Shown: positions 50,023 through 58,634 of the stretch, in pieces
Layout: every line of letters starts with the position of its first letter
Numbering within the stretch: the first letter of the stretch is position 1
Source of the DNA: Acidimicrobiia bacterium
Lineage (GTDB): Bacteria > Actinomycetota > Acidimicrobiia > Acidimicrobiales > Acidimicrobilacustridaceae
Assembly (NCBI GenBank): GCA_020832495.1
Contig: JAFIEP010000024.1
Span: 62,001-126,000 of the forward strand
Length of the DNA: 64,000 nt
Direction: 5' to 3'
Translations under genes and position numbers: made by a program
The notes under the pieces: generated by a model
What the model was told of the DNA's origin: nothing
Seen by the model: the letters and a program-made list of their open reading frames with translations, nothing else
Databases searched by the model: none

Positions 50023-51539
50023 CCGGCGACATCGACGAACGAGGACGAGCCGCCGCCCAGGCAGTGCACGAGGCCATGGCCGACGTGGCCGTGCCCGAGA
50101 CCCCGCTGGCCCCCTCCGCGGGCGGCGGTGCCCGTCGGGTGGCGCTGTTGGCGGCCGCCTGTGCGCTGGTGGCGCTCGGCGCCGTCGGGCTGGTGCTGGC
50201 CACCGGCAACGACGAGGGCGGCAGCGACATGGCCACCGACGCCGAAGGGGCAATCCCCCGCCTGCTGCTCGACCCGGTGCCCGGCGACCTCGAGGTCACC
50301 GGCGTCGTCGAGTTCCCCTTGCCCGAGCACGACGGCATCGAGGGCGAGATCTGGCTGTACGGCGACCCCGACGCCGCCGATCCGCTCGCCGCCCCCCACG
50401 TCGGGGTGAGCGTGCTGCGCGGCATCGACGGTGACGACCTGCTGGGTGATCTCGCCGAGGCGGTCCACGAAGACGGCCAGGAGCCACGCATGGTGGCGAC
50501 CACCGGTGGTGTGGCCGGGGTGATCACGCTGTTCGACGGAGTGGCCAACCTGATGGTCGACCTGGGCGGCGGCACGATGGTCGCCATCCGAGGCAGCGAC
50601 ACCGACGACGACGATCTCGTCGCAGTGGCCGACGCGCTCGCCATGGCCGACGGCGACGTGGACCTCCCCCCTTCACTGCCCGGCAGGTACGAGGTGTTGG
50701 CGTCGCAACCGTTCCCGAACGGCGGCGCCGGCATGCTCGGCAGCCTGATCCTGGCCGGCGACGGCCCCGGCTACGGGCTCGGCTACCAGGGGTCCGCCCA
50801 CACGACGTTCGTTCTCAACGCCATCGACGCCGACGACGACGACCTGCTGTTGTCGCGCTGGATGCTGGGTGCGACCGAACCCATCGAGGTGCGCGGCACC
50901 ACCGGGTGGTTGGCCACCCCGTATCCCGACGCACACTGGGTGATCTGGCGGGAGACCCCGACTGCCCTCATGGGGGTGCAGAGCACGCTCGGTGAGGCCG
51001 AGACGCTGGCCGGCATCGAGTCGCTCCGCCCGGCCAGCGCGGCGGAGTGGGCGGCGCTACCCCGGTCGCGTGCAGCCGACGGCAGCTTCGCCGGTCCCGA
51101 TGACGCCATCGCCGGCAGTGTCGCGGATGGGGACCTCTGGTGGTCCGTCCACCTGGCCTCACCGGACGAACTGTGCGTGGAGGTGCACGACGGCACGGGG
51201 TCACGGGCCACCTGCACCGCCGGCCACGACGAGCACCTCGTGGCCGGCAGCGAGGCGGTCGGCGAGGACACCCACGTGCTCTACGGCGTGGCCTGGTTCG
51301 CCGCCGACGACGTCCGCATCCTCGCCGAGGGCGCCGAGGTGGACCTCGAGGTGCGCCCCACGGCCAGCATCGGCCTGCTGTTCGCCGTGGCCGTCGACGC
51401 CACCGAGGAGTTCCCCACCGCCGTCGTGGTGGAGGACGTCGCCACCGGCGAGGTGCTCGCCCGGGTGCCGGTCGGACGCGATGGCGGCGCGGCAGGACCG
51501 GGCACCACCACGGTGAGCGGCAGCGGCGACGGCGGGTGA
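50019..51539 (+). CDS. Membrane-anchored partner of the ECF sigma factor (putative anti-sigma)
   Basis: A 506-aa protein whose ATG 50019 overlaps the sigma stop. A short acidic cytoplasmic segment (residues 1-39: DERGRAAAQAVHEAMADVAVP) is followed by one membrane helix (VALLAAACALVALGAVGLVLA) and a large external domain of about 440 residues, repetitive in Gly/Asp/Val. I see no zinc-type anti-sigma motif (HxxxCxxC), so the cytoplasmic helix alone may hold the sigma. Coupling with the sigma gene is the main evidence. The external domain, with two cysteines near residue 390 (ELCVE, ATCTAG), would sense the signal. Confidence 0.6.
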   Translation: MTGDIDERGRAAAQAVHEAMADVAVPETPLAPSAGGGARRVALLAAACALVALGAVGLVLATGNDEGGSDMATDAEGAIPRLLLDPVPGDLEVTGVVEFPLPEHDGIEGEIWLYGDPDAADPLAAPHVGVSVLRGIDGDDLLGDLAEAVHEDGQEPRMVATTGGVAGVITLFDGVANLMVDLGGGTMVAIRGSDTDDDDLVAVADALAMADGDVDLPPSLPGRYEVLASQPFPNGGAGMLGSLILAGDGPGYGLGYQGSAHTTFVLNAIDADDDDLLLSRWMLGATEPIEVRGTTGWLATPYPDAHWVIWRETPTALMGVQSTLGEAETLAGIESLRPASAAEWAALPRSRAADGSFAGPDDAIAGSVADGDLWWSVHLASPDELCVEVHDGTGSRATCTAGHDEHLVAGSEAVGEDTHVLYGVAWFAADDVRILAEGAEVDLEVRPTASIGLLFAVAVDATEEFPTAVVVEDVATGEVLARVPVGRDGGAAGPGTTTVSGSGDGG

Positions 51540-51593
51540 CCCAACCGCTGGCCGGCCGGCTGGCGAGGGTCGCCACCCCGGCGGTGTCCTCGC

Positions 51594-51599
51594 TACGGT
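51594..51599 (+). promoter_or_regulatory. -10 element of the GDPD leaderless promoter
   Basis: TACGGT ends six bases before GTG 51606 and is preceded by GGTGTCCTCGC. There is no Shine-Dalgarno. This is one of the clearest examples of the window's leaderless arrangement. Confidence 0.6.
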
Positions 51600-51605
51600 G
51601 CCGGT

Positions 51606-52508
51606 GTGGCCACCGCCGACAACGCCCCCCGCTACGAACGCATCGCCATCACCCCGGGTCGCCCCATCGTGGTCGCCCACCGAGGAGCGTCGGGCACGCT
51701 GGCGGAGAACACCCTGGCGGCCTACGAGCTGGCCATTGCGCAGGGTGCGCAGATCATCGAGATCGACGTGCACCTCACCGCCGACGACGAACTGGTGGTC
51801 ATCCACGACGACACCCTCGAACGCACCACCGACGCGGCGGTCCGCCTGCCCGACGGCGCCCCGTGGAACGTCCACGAGCACACCCTGGCCGACATCCGCT
51901 CGCTGTCCGCCGGCGTGGCCCCCGACGGCATACCACAACGGGTACCCACCCTGGCCGAGGTCATCGACCTGGTCCGCCACCACGACGTGGGCCTGCTCAT
52001 CGAGACCAAGACCCTCTACAGCGGTGATCGGCTGGAGGCGGCCATCGCCGAGCTCGTGCGCCGCTACGACGATGCCGAGGACTGGATCGCCGGCCGGCTC
52101 ATGGTGGGCTCGTTCGACTGGACGTCGCTGTTGCGGGCACGTGACGAATTGCCGGGCGTGCACCTGGCGCTCATCGTGGGCTGGCTGGCCGTCGACGACG
52201 GGGTGATCACCGCCTGCGGTCCGGTCGAGTCCGACGTCACTGCGGTGGGCACCACCCTCGAGGCGCTGCGTGACCGGCTGGCCGCCGAAGGTGTCGGCTA
52301 CCTGGGCACCATGGTGTTGGGCACCAACGGCCAGATCGCCAACGACTTCGGCTCGAGCGACATCGACTGGTTCCGCCAGGGCGGGGTGGAGGTCAACTTC
52401 ATCACCGACGACCCCGAGGTGATGCGCACCTACATCGACGCCGGGGTGAGCAGCATCCTCACCAACCACCCCGACCGGCTGGTGGCGGTCATCGACGCAC
52501 CCGAGTAG
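51606..52508 (+). CDS. Glycerophosphodiester phosphodiesterase
   Basis: A 300-aa GDPD-family TIM barrel. The HRGASGTLAENT block starts at His25-Arg26, EIDVHLTADDELVVIHDD gives Glu52, Asp54 and His67 as catalytic and metal residues, and LLIETKTLY is the next strand, with SILTNHPDRL near the end. It hydrolyses glycerophosphodiesters to glycerol-3-phosphate and an alcohol. GTG 51606 is set by the promoter spacing. No signal peptide is visible, so it is cytosolic, unlike GlpQ. It stands alone between the anti-sigma gene and the dehalogenase. Confidence 0.93.
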   Translation: MATADNAPRYERIAITPGRPIVVAHRGASGTLAENTLAAYELAIAQGAQIIEIDVHLTADDELVVIHDDTLERTTDAAVRLPDGAPWNVHEHTLADIRSLSAGVAPDGIPQRVPTLAEVIDLVRHHDVGLLIETKTLYSGDRLEAAIAELVRRYDDAEDWIAGRLMVGSFDWTSLLRARDELPGVHLALIVGWLAVDDGVITACGPVESDVTAVGTTLEALRDRLAAEGVGYLGTMVLGTNGQIANDFGSSDIDWFRQGGVEVNFITDDPEVMRTYIDAGVSSILTNHPDRLVAVIDAPE

Positions 52509-52588
52509 GGCGCTCGTGCCCACTCAACAGCAGTCCAGCCGTCGCGGACCCCAACAGCCCGAGGCCTTGCGCAACCACTGATCACTCG

Positions 52589-52642
52589 ACAGGATCCGGG
52601 GAGACGTTCCCGACCCGCTCCCGACCTCACGAGGAATCCTGT
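52589..52642 (+). promoter_or_regulatory. Possible start-occluding hairpin of the haloalkane dehalogenase mRNA
   Basis: ACAGGAT at 52589-52595 is the exact complement of ATCCTGT at 52636-52642. The second arm covers the end of the Shine-Dalgarno zone and the first bases of GTG 52641. If transcription starts upstream, the fold would hide the start codon. The stem is 7 pairs with a 40-base loop, so it may be weak. Confidence 0.25.
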
Positions 52643-53597
52643 GCGAGATCATCGGCCCACCACCAGCGCCGGAGGAGTCGAGGTCCTGCGCACCCCCGAG
52701 GACCGCTTCGAAGACCTCCCCGGCTTCGAGTACCAGCCGAACCACGTCGAGGTGGACGGCCTGCGCATGGCCTTCATCGACGAAGGCCCCGCCGACGGTC
52801 CCCTGGTGCTGTGCCTGCACGGCGAACCGACGTGGAGCTACCTCTACCGGCGCATGATCCCCACCTTCGTCGAGCGGGGCTGTCGGGTGATCGCCCCCGA
52901 CCTTGTGGGCTTCGGCCGTTCCGACAAGCCGGTGGAACGGTCAGCGTTCACCTACGACGGCATGGTGGCCTGGCTGGCCGGTTTCGCCACCGAAGTCGAC
53001 GTGCGCAACGCCACGCTGTTCTGCCAGGACTGGGGTGGACTGCTCGGCCTGCGCCTCCTCGCCGAACACCCCGACCGCTTCGAGCGGGCCTGCGCGGCCA
53101 ACACGGCGCTGCCCGTCGTGCCCGGCGCCGGCGTGCTGGGTGGCTTCGACCTGGACCCCGACGCCGACGTGGCCGATGCCATGGGGTCGGGGTTCGTCGG
53201 ATGGCTGAAGTTCAGCCAGTCGGTGCCGGAACTGCCCGTCGGCGGCATCGTGCAGACGGGCACCGCCACCGAACTCCCCGACGACGTGGTGGCCGCCTAC
53301 GACGCCCCGTTCCCCGACGAGACCTACAAGGCCGGCGCACGGGCCCTCCCGACGCTGGTGGCGTCGAGTCCCGAGGCCAACGCCCGGGCCTGGGAGGTGC
53401 TCGAGGACTGGTCGAAGCCGTTCCTCACCCTGTGGGCGCCCGACGACCCGATCCTCGGACCCGGGGCCGCCGAGTTCATCGACCGGATCCCCGGCACCGA
53501 GGGCCAACCCCACGACACCTTCACCCCGGCCAGCCACTTCCTCCAAGAAGACGTCGGCCCCGAACTGGCCAGCGCCGTGGTCGACTGGATGCCCTGA
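52641..53597 (+). CDS. Haloalkane dehalogenase, HLD-I type
   Basis: A 318-aa alpha/beta hydrolase. HGEPTW at residues 60-65 gives the halide-binding Trp, and the nucleophile Asp130 lies in FCQDWGG with the second halide Trp131. WAPDDPIL near 265 holds the catalytic acid, and His299 in ASHFLQED completes the triad. It splits the carbon-halogen bond to give alcohol and halide. HGEPTW/CQDWGG is typical of the HLD-I group with DhlA. GTG 52641 is the start; GAGGAAT precedes it. It may serve a marine or soil organism exposed to chlorinated compounds. Confidence 0.93.
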   Translation: MRDHRPTTSAGGVEVLRTPEDRFEDLPGFEYQPNHVEVDGLRMAFIDEGPADGPLVLCLHGEPTWSYLYRRMIPTFVERGCRVIAPDLVGFGRSDKPVERSAFTYDGMVAWLAGFATEVDVRNATLFCQDWGGLLGLRLLAEHPDRFERACAANTALPVVPGAGVLGGFDLDPDADVADAMGSGFVGWLKFSQSVPELPVGGIVQTGTATELPDDVVAAYDAPFPDETYKAGARALPTLVASSPEANARAWEVLEDWSKPFLTLWAPDDPILGPGAAEFIDRIPGTEGQPHDTFTPASHFLQEDVGPELASAVVDWMP

Positions 53598-53600
53598 TCG

Positions 53601-54125
53601 TCAGTCCGAGAGCAGGGCCATGACGAGCTTGTCGCCCTTGGCCAGCGGGGAGAAGCCGCCACCCGCGCCGGTGAGATGCAGCGCAGCGTTGGTCTCGGGG
53701 TCGCGCAGATCGACGTGGCGCGACAACCCGAACTTCTTGATGGTCACCTCACAGGTGGCGCGGTCGAACGACGCCAACTGCACCGGCAGATGGTCGTGGT
53801 CGCGGTTGAGGATGTGGATGGTCGACTCGGTCACCGCCACCAGGAGCTGCACACTGGCGCCCTGCGACTCGGCGTAGGCCTGTTTGGCCACGATGCCGCC
53901 GAGCACGGCACCGGCGACGTTGGCCGCGCCGCCGGCCGCACTGGCCGGCGCGGCCGTGCTGACCTCCTCGGCCACTACCCCACCGAGCGCCGTCCCAGCG
54001 GTGGCGGCGAGGGCCAGCCCGGCGAGGCCGAACACGCCGGCAGCGATGACGGGCTCCCCACCGTTGTCGCCGTCGCCGAGCAGTTCGGTCGCCTCGGCGA
54101 CCAGGTCCGCTTCCTTGTAGCTCAT
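53601..54125 (-). CDS. Small hydrophobic-core protein with C-terminal PH-like strand region
   Basis: A 174-aa protein with an acidic opening (MSYKEADLVAEATELLGD) and a long Gly/Ala-rich stretch (residues 25-90) that looks like glycine-zipper helices (GVFGLAGLALAATAGTALGG). A beta-rich tail follows (VQLLVAVTESTIHILNRDHDHLP, CEVTIKKFGLSRHVDL). The tail resembles PH-like domains that report membrane or protein contact. I do not know the family. ATG 54125 has TAGACC six bases upstream, a weak leaderless -10. It is convergent with the dehalogenase, 3 bases away. Confidence 0.5.
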   Translation of the reverse strand: MSYKEADLVAEATELLGDGDNGGEPVIAAGVFGLAGLALAATAGTALGGVVAEEVSTAAPASAAGGAANVAGAVLGGIVAKQAYAESQGASVQLLVAVTESTIHILNRDHDHLPVQLASFDRATCEVTIKKFGLSRHVDLRDPETNAALHLTGAGGGFSPLAKGDKLVMALLSD

Positions 54126-54174
54126 GGCGTCGGTCTAGCAGGTTCGTCGAGACCCGTCGCCCAGCCGATGCCCA

Positions 54175-54813
54175 TCAGTCGTCCAGGTCGAACGAGTACG
54201 TGCCTTCCACGGCGCCGCCGAGCCGATCGGGGCGACCGCCCTCGAACCGGCCGACGCCGCTGGCGTCCTCGAGTGACCCGGTGCCCCCGATGATCTCGAG
54301 GTCGGCGTCGAGCACGGCGTCGCTGGTGTCGGTGGCTGCCTGTGCACGGCCGTCCATGCGCACGGCGAGCGTGTCGCCGTCGCCGAAGTCGAAGGTGATG
54401 AAACCGAAGAAGTCGCCGCTGCCGTCGGTGTAGTGGACATTGCCCAACATGTCGACACCCACCGGGCCGTCGGCCAGGCTGCCGGTGCCGGTGCCCTCGC
54501 CCACGAGGTTGTTCCATCCGTACACCACCCGGCCGTCGGGGCCCACCTCCCCCAGCTTGCTCTCGGCGGAGGTCAGCACCGCCTCGACGGTCTGGTCGAT
54601 GTCGCCGAGGGTCACTCCCTCGGCGGCGGAGTCCCCATCGGCGGTGTCCTGTGCCCCGGCGTCGTCCCCGCCACAGGCGGCCGTCAGCGGGGTGAGGAGC
54701 AGCACAGCGGCCACCGCCACCACCGTCGATCCTCGGCGTGCTCGCTGCCTGCGCTGCGATGCCCCGACGTCGTGTTGGTCTCCCGCCTCGGTCGTCGTGT
54801 GGTCGGTCGGCAC
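54175..54813 (-). CDS. Exported lipoprotein with Gly/Asp-rich beta domain
   Basis: A 212-aa protein starting at GTG 54813 with GAGGAGGG upstream. After a hydrophilic, basic N-terminus of about 30 residues comes a hydrophobic segment with lipobox LTAAC (Cys near 47), then an acidic linker. The mature domain has the alternating strands of a small barrel (FFGFITFDFGDGDTLAVRM, then DLEIIGGTGSLEDASGVGRFEG). IIGGTG..EDASG resembles allene-oxide-cyclase-like barrels. The twin-basic start (SQRRQRARRGS) is unusual for a lipoprotein and might suggest Tat export, though I see no RR-x-F/L-K-like motif. Confidence 0.6.
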   Translation of the reverse strand: MPTDHTTTEAGDQHDVGASQRRQRARRGSTVVAVAAVLLLTPLTAACGGDDAGAQDTADGDSAAEGVTLGDIDQTVEAVLTSAESKLGEVGPDGRVVYGWNNLVGEGTGTGSLADGPVGVDMLGNVHYTDGSGDFFGFITFDFGDGDTLAVRMDGRAQAATDTSDAVLDADLEIIGGTGSLEDASGVGRFEGGRPDRLGGAVEGTYSFDLDD

Positions 54814-54896
54814 GGGCCCTCCTCGGTGGTCAGTGGTGGTCGAACCAGACATTGATCGGCCGTCGTGAGCGCGACCTGAGCCACAGCGGCGAGCAA

Positions 54897-54912
54897 TGAG
54901 CCGAACGGCTCA
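54897..54912 (-). terminator. Hairpin with GTTC loop after the LuxR gene
   Basis: TGAGCCGAACGGCTCA is a perfect 6-pair stem with a 4-base loop; on the minus strand the loop reads GTTC with closing C-G pairs. It lies about 90 bases past the stop at 55001 and before the lipoprotein start. No T-tract follows, so strength is uncertain. The rest of the 187-base gap holds nothing else I can identify. Confidence 0.4.
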
Positions 54913-55000
54913 GCGGCGGGCGCAGTGCGGGCCAGAGCGGGTCGACACCCGAGCGGCGCGGCGACACCCGACCAGTCCACGATGGGCCCCGGGCCGACGA

Positions 55001-56695
55001 TCAGTCCGGCGCCTCGGCCACCAACCCGTGGGTGAAGGCGAACGCCGCCGCCTCGGTGCGCGACGACACGTCGAGCTTCACGAAGATGTTGGATAGGTGG
55101 CGCGCCACCGTCTTCTCGCTGATGGTGAGCGTCGTGGCGATCTGGCGGTTGGTGCTCCCGGCGCTGACGCACCGCAGCACCTCGATCTCACGGGCCGACA
55201 GACCCCCGGGGACGTCGGCGTCGTGGGTTGGTTCGCCTGCCCACGAGGCGGTGGCCTCCTCGAGCAGGCGCAGGTCGTCGAGTGCACCCAGGGTGGCGAA
55301 CGCCGACCGGGCAGCCTCCGCTTCGACCAGGGCGGTTTCGCGGTCCCCTGCGCCGGCGAGTGCTTCGGCCAGACGAGCTCGGGTCCGGGCCGCCTCGTAG
55401 GGCGCGTCCAGTTCGCACCAGGCGCGCCACCCCGAGCGCAACGGCCGGATGGCGGCCAGCGGCTGGCCCTCGGCCAGGTGGGCGACGCCGGCGGTGTGCT
55501 CGGCGCAGGCCACGATGCCGGGGCTCCCGAAGGCGTCGGCGATCGACCCCAGCTCCCCCGCCGCCTCGGTGGCCAGCGTGATCTCGCCGCCCGCAGCGGC
55601 CACCTCGGTCTGGGCCACGAGCAGCGGCACCCGATGCAGCGGCTCGGGGACGGCGGCCAGCGCAGCGTGGAGCGCGGCGGCCGCCACGGCGGGCTTGCCC
55701 TGCGCCAGGCGCAGCAGCGCCAGCCCGGGTTGGGGGTCGCGCCCGAAACCCCGGGCCCGCTCGTAGGCCTGTTCGGCGGCGGCGTGCTCGGCCCGCAGCC
55801 GATGCGACTCCGCCACCCGGTAGTGCCCCTCGGCCACCACCATGACGTTCATGTCGGCCAGTTCCTCGCAGGTGCGCGCTGCGTGGTGCCCGGCGGCTTC
55901 GAACGACCCGTCGACCTGCAGCAACTGGGCCCGGTGCACCCGGCAGATGCCGGCGAACATGGCCGCGTTGCTGTGCTGGTCGCACCACCGTTCGGTGGCG
56001 TCGGTCCAGGCTCGGGCCCGGGGCAGGTCGAGCAACTCGAAGCACAGGTCCATGACGTGGCAGTACAGGTTGCCGGCCCAGCTCGGGTCCACCTCGCCGG
56101 CGTGCACCGGCAGCATCGCCTCGTCCACGATGCCCATCCCCACCGCCACGTTGCCTCGACGCAGCTCGGCGGCGCCTTCGAGCACCAGGGCCAGGGCGCA
56201 CAGCGTCGGGTCCTCGTGGCGACGGGCCACGTCCTGCATCCACCGGGTGGTCTCGATGGCGTCGTCGAATCGTCCGGCCCCGAGGTGTTCCTCCACCGCC
56301 AGGTAGGCCAGGTAGCCGTGGGCGGCGGACTCGGGGGCGCCGTCGAGCAGCCGGCGGGCCCGACTGATCCAGCCCGAGCCGAGGGTGAGCTCACCACGCA
56401 ACAACCACAAGAAGCCGATCTCGATGGCCAGACGGGCCGCCTGGGAGACCTCCTCGCCGGCGAGGTGGTGGCGGTAGACCTCCTCGGACAGCCCCAGCGA
56501 CTCGTCGGTGCGCCCCAACCACCACGCCGCGTCGGCCAGGGCGGCGACGTCGGTGGGGGTCAGCGGTTCGACCGCCGCCACCGCATGGAAGTCCTGGTAG
56601 GCGTCGTCCCAGCGATGCTCGCGGTGGGCAGCGTGCCCCGCGGCACGCCGCACCCCGGCCGCACCCTGCCCGGGCGGGTGGCGCTCCTGCTCCAC
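55001..56695 (-). CDS. LuxR-family regulator with helical repeat (MalT-like, no ATPase)
   Basis: A 564-aa protein. Residues 1-480 are an array of paired helices of TPR type (DVAALADAAWWLG, RLAIEIGFLWLLRGE, ARTRARLAEALAGAGD). The last 70 residues hold the LuxR HTH: GGLSAREIEVLRCVSAGSTNRQIATTL, then ISEKTVARHLSNIFVKLDVSSRTEAAAFA. There is no N-terminal P-loop, unlike LAL or MalT regulators. GTG 56695 has CATACT six bases upstream, so it is probably leaderless. The gene is divergent from the methyltransferase operon, which it may control through the inverted repeat in the shared gap. Confidence 0.85.
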   Translation of the reverse strand: MEQERHPPGQGAAGVRRAAGHAAHREHRWDDAYQDFHAVAAVEPLTPTDVAALADAAWWLGRTDESLGLSEEVYRHHLAGEEVSQAARLAIEIGFLWLLRGELTLGSGWISRARRLLDGAPESAAHGYLAYLAVEEHLGAGRFDDAIETTRWMQDVARRHEDPTLCALALVLEGAAELRRGNVAVGMGIVDEAMLPVHAGEVDPSWAGNLYCHVMDLCFELLDLPRARAWTDATERWCDQHSNAAMFAGICRVHRAQLLQVDGSFEAAGHHAARTCEELADMNVMVVAEGHYRVAESHRLRAEHAAAEQAYERARGFGRDPQPGLALLRLAQGKPAVAAAALHAALAAVPEPLHRVPLLVAQTEVAAAGGEITLATEAAGELGSIADAFGSPGIVACAEHTAGVAHLAEGQPLAAIRPLRSGWRAWCELDAPYEAARTRARLAEALAGAGDRETALVEAEAARSAFATLGALDDLRLLEEATASWAGEPTHDADVPGGLSAREIEVLRCVSAGSTNRQIATTLTISEKTVARHLSNIFVKLDVSSRTEAAAFAFTHGLVAEAPD

Positions 56696-56701
56696 GAAAC
56701 G

Positions 56702-56737
56702 AGTATGGCAAACCTCGTCCGTGGGTGCTTCTACCCA
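56702..56737. promoter_or_regulatory. LuxR promoter and inverted repeat in the divergent gap
   Basis: On the minus strand CATACT (56707-56702) ends six bases before GTG 56695. Next to it TGGGTGCTTCTACCCA (56722-56737) has perfect 5-base arms TGGGT/ACCCA with a 6-base spacer, a fair operator candidate. The rest of the 174-base gap has a Shine-Dalgarno (GAGGAGC) for the methyltransferase but no clear second promoter. Confidence 0.4.
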
Positions 56738-56869
56738 TCACCCCCAGCGCGGCAATGCGCAGTCCCCCCGATGCGCCACCGACGGCGCACCGTCATGGTG
56801 GAGCCGAGCACGACCGACGCTCGCCGGTGATCCCACCAGACCGGCGACCCCGCCAGAGGAGCTGGACCC

Positions 56870-57970
56870 ATGACCGCCACGACCACGGCAACGACATCCC
56901 GTCCACGACCCGTCCCGGACCGCACCGCCGTCGACCCCGACGCCCTCGCCGAGTTCACGGGCCGCTGGGCCGCAGACCAGGCGGCCACCGCCCACGCCGC
57001 CACCGTGGTGGTCGGCGACCGCCTCGGTCTCTACCGGGCCTTGGCCGACGGCGGGGTGCAGACGGCCGACGAGCTGGCCGCTGCCACCGACTGTCACCCC
57101 CGGCTGGTGCGAGAGTGGCTGCACGCCCAGGTGGCCAGCGCCTACTGCCACCACGCCGACGGCTACTACTGGCTCGACCCCGAACAGGCGGCCTGTCTGG
57201 CCGATCCCAACAGCCTCACCTTCATGGCGCCGGGCGCCCTGGCCACCAGCACCAACCACAAGGACACCGAGCGGGTGTGCGCCGCGTTCCGCTCGAACGG
57301 CGCCATCGAGTGGGGGGAGCACCACCACGACCTGTTCGACGGCACCCAACGCTTCTTCGAGCCCGTCTACCGGGCCAACCTGGTGTCGACGTGGATCCCG
57401 GCCCTCGACGGGGTGGTCGACAAGCTGACCCACGGCGCCCGGGTGGCCGACATCGGCTGCGGGCAGGGCGTGGCCCTGATCCTGTTGGCCGAGGCGTTCC
57501 CGGCGTCGACCTTCGCCGGCTTCGATTACCACGACGGCTCCATCGACGCCGCCCGACGCAACGCCGCAGCGGCCGGGGTGAGCGACCGGGTCACCTTCGA
57601 GGTGGCCGGGGCCGACACCTTCGGGGGCCACGACCTCGACCTGGTCTGTGTGTTCAACGCCCTGCACGAGTGGGGCGACCCGGTGCGCTCCGCCGAGCAC
57701 ATCCGGCGCTCCCTCGCTCCCGACGGCACCTGGATGTTCACCGAGCCGTGCACCGACCCCGAACTGGTGCCCAGCGTGCGGGCCCGCACCTTCTACTCGG
57801 CCTCCACCTTCGTGTGCACCCCCAGTGCGCTGTCGCAACCCGGCGGTGAAGCGCTCGGCGCCCAGGCCGGCGAAGCCGAACTGCGGCGTGTGGTGGAAGC
57901 CGCCGGCTTCACCCGGTTCCGCCGGGCCACCGAGAGCCCCAACTTCATGGTGCTCGAGGCCCGCCCCTGA
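56870..57970 (+). CDS. SAM methyltransferase with N-terminal winged-helix domain
   Basis: A 366-aa protein. Residues 25-105 form a winged helix (TVVVGDRLGLYRALADGG, then CHPRLVREWLHAQVAS), the dimerisation part of O-methyltransferase-type enzymes. VADIGCGQGVALILLAEAFP near residues 189-208 is SAM motif I, then FAGFDYHDGSI and the acidic motif VCVFNALHEW. Relatives in mycobacteria (Rv2258c-type) are structurally known but have no agreed substrate. The start ATG 56870 has GAGGAGC upstream. It leads a cassette with OsmC, FAD oxidoreductase, SDR and MBL genes. Confidence 0.85.
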   Translation: MTATTTATTSRPRPVPDRTAVDPDALAEFTGRWAADQAATAHAATVVVGDRLGLYRALADGGVQTADELAAATDCHPRLVREWLHAQVASAYCHHADGYYWLDPEQAACLADPNSLTFMAPGALATSTNHKDTERVCAAFRSNGAIEWGEHHHDLFDGTQRFFEPVYRANLVSTWIPALDGVVDKLTHGARVADIGCGQGVALILLAEAFPASTFAGFDYHDGSIDAARRNAAAAGVSDRVTFEVAGADTFGGHDLDLVCVFNALHEWGDPVRSAEHIRRSLAPDGTWMFTEPCTDPELVPSVRARTFYSASTFVCTPSALSQPGGEALGAQAGEAELRRVVEAAGFTRFRRATESPNFMVLEARP

Positions 57971-58061
57971 GCCAACCAGCCAACCCGACCCGACCTGCCG
58001 ACCCGACCCGACCAGCCAACCCGACCCACCCATCCACACCGAATCCCTGACAGGAGCCATC
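57971..58061 (+). repeat. Low-complexity ACCCGACC-rich spacer
   Basis: The 91-base gap between the methyltransferase and OsmC genes is made of degenerate CCAACCCGACC units (CCAACCAGCC, ACCCGACCTG, ACCCGACCAG). It ends in the leader of OsmC, where AGGAGC precedes ATG 58062. It holds no gene and no clear promoter; read-through from the methyltransferase is likely. Confidence 0.6.
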
Positions 58062-58634
58062 ATGACCATCGACGAGATCACCCAACCCGGCACCGCCGAC
58101 AACGGCATCGACATCGACTTCCTCCGCTCGGCGCGCGACATGCTCACCGCCCAACCCGAAGCCGCCGCCTTCGAATGGCGGGTGCGCAACACCTGGGTGA
58201 ACGGCACCCACAGCACCAGCGTCTGCCGGGACTTCCACGGCCTCGCCGCCGAGCAGGAGCACCGCTCCACCTTCATCTTCGACACCGACCATCCCGAGAT
58301 CTTCGCCTCGGCCGACAACGGCGCCACCCCCACCGAGGTGGTGCTGGCTGCGCTCGCCGGGTGCCTCACCGCCGGGGTGGCCGCCGTGGCGCAGCAGCGC
58401 GACATCCAACTTCGGTCGGTGAGCGCCGAGGTGGTGGCCACCTCCGACGTCCGCGGCGTGCTCGGCATCGACCCCGACATCCGCAACGGCTTCAGCCGCG
58501 TCGACGTCACCTACGCCATCGACGCCGACGCCACCGACGACGACATCCGCGCTCTGGTGGCCCAGTCCCAGAAGCGCTCGGCGGTGTTCGACATCGTCAC
58601 CAACCCGACGAACGTGGCGGTGGACGTCCGGTGA
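58062..58634 (+). CDS. OsmC/Ohr-family peroxiredoxin-like protein
   Basis: A 190-aa OsmC-fold protein. NGATPTEVVLAALAGCLTAGVAAVAQQ gives the family Cys near residue 107 in the AGCLT block. The other OsmC cysteine position is less clear: SVCRDFH near residue 50 has one Cys at a site that could pair. Members reduce organic hydroperoxides or modify sulfur. ATG 58062 has AGGAGC upstream, and the stop overlaps the FAD gene (GTGA), so it is in an operon. Probable role in stress defence, but not tested against a canonical Ohr pair. Confidence 0.8.
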   Translation: MTIDEITQPGTADNGIDIDFLRSARDMLTAQPEAAAFEWRVRNTWVNGTHSTSVCRDFHGLAAEQEHRSTFIFDTDHPEIFASADNGATPTEVVLAALAGCLTAGVAAVAQQRDIQLRSVSAEVVATSDVRGVLGIDPDIRNGFSRVDVTYAIDADATDDDIRALVAQSQKRSAVFDIVTNPTNVAVDVR

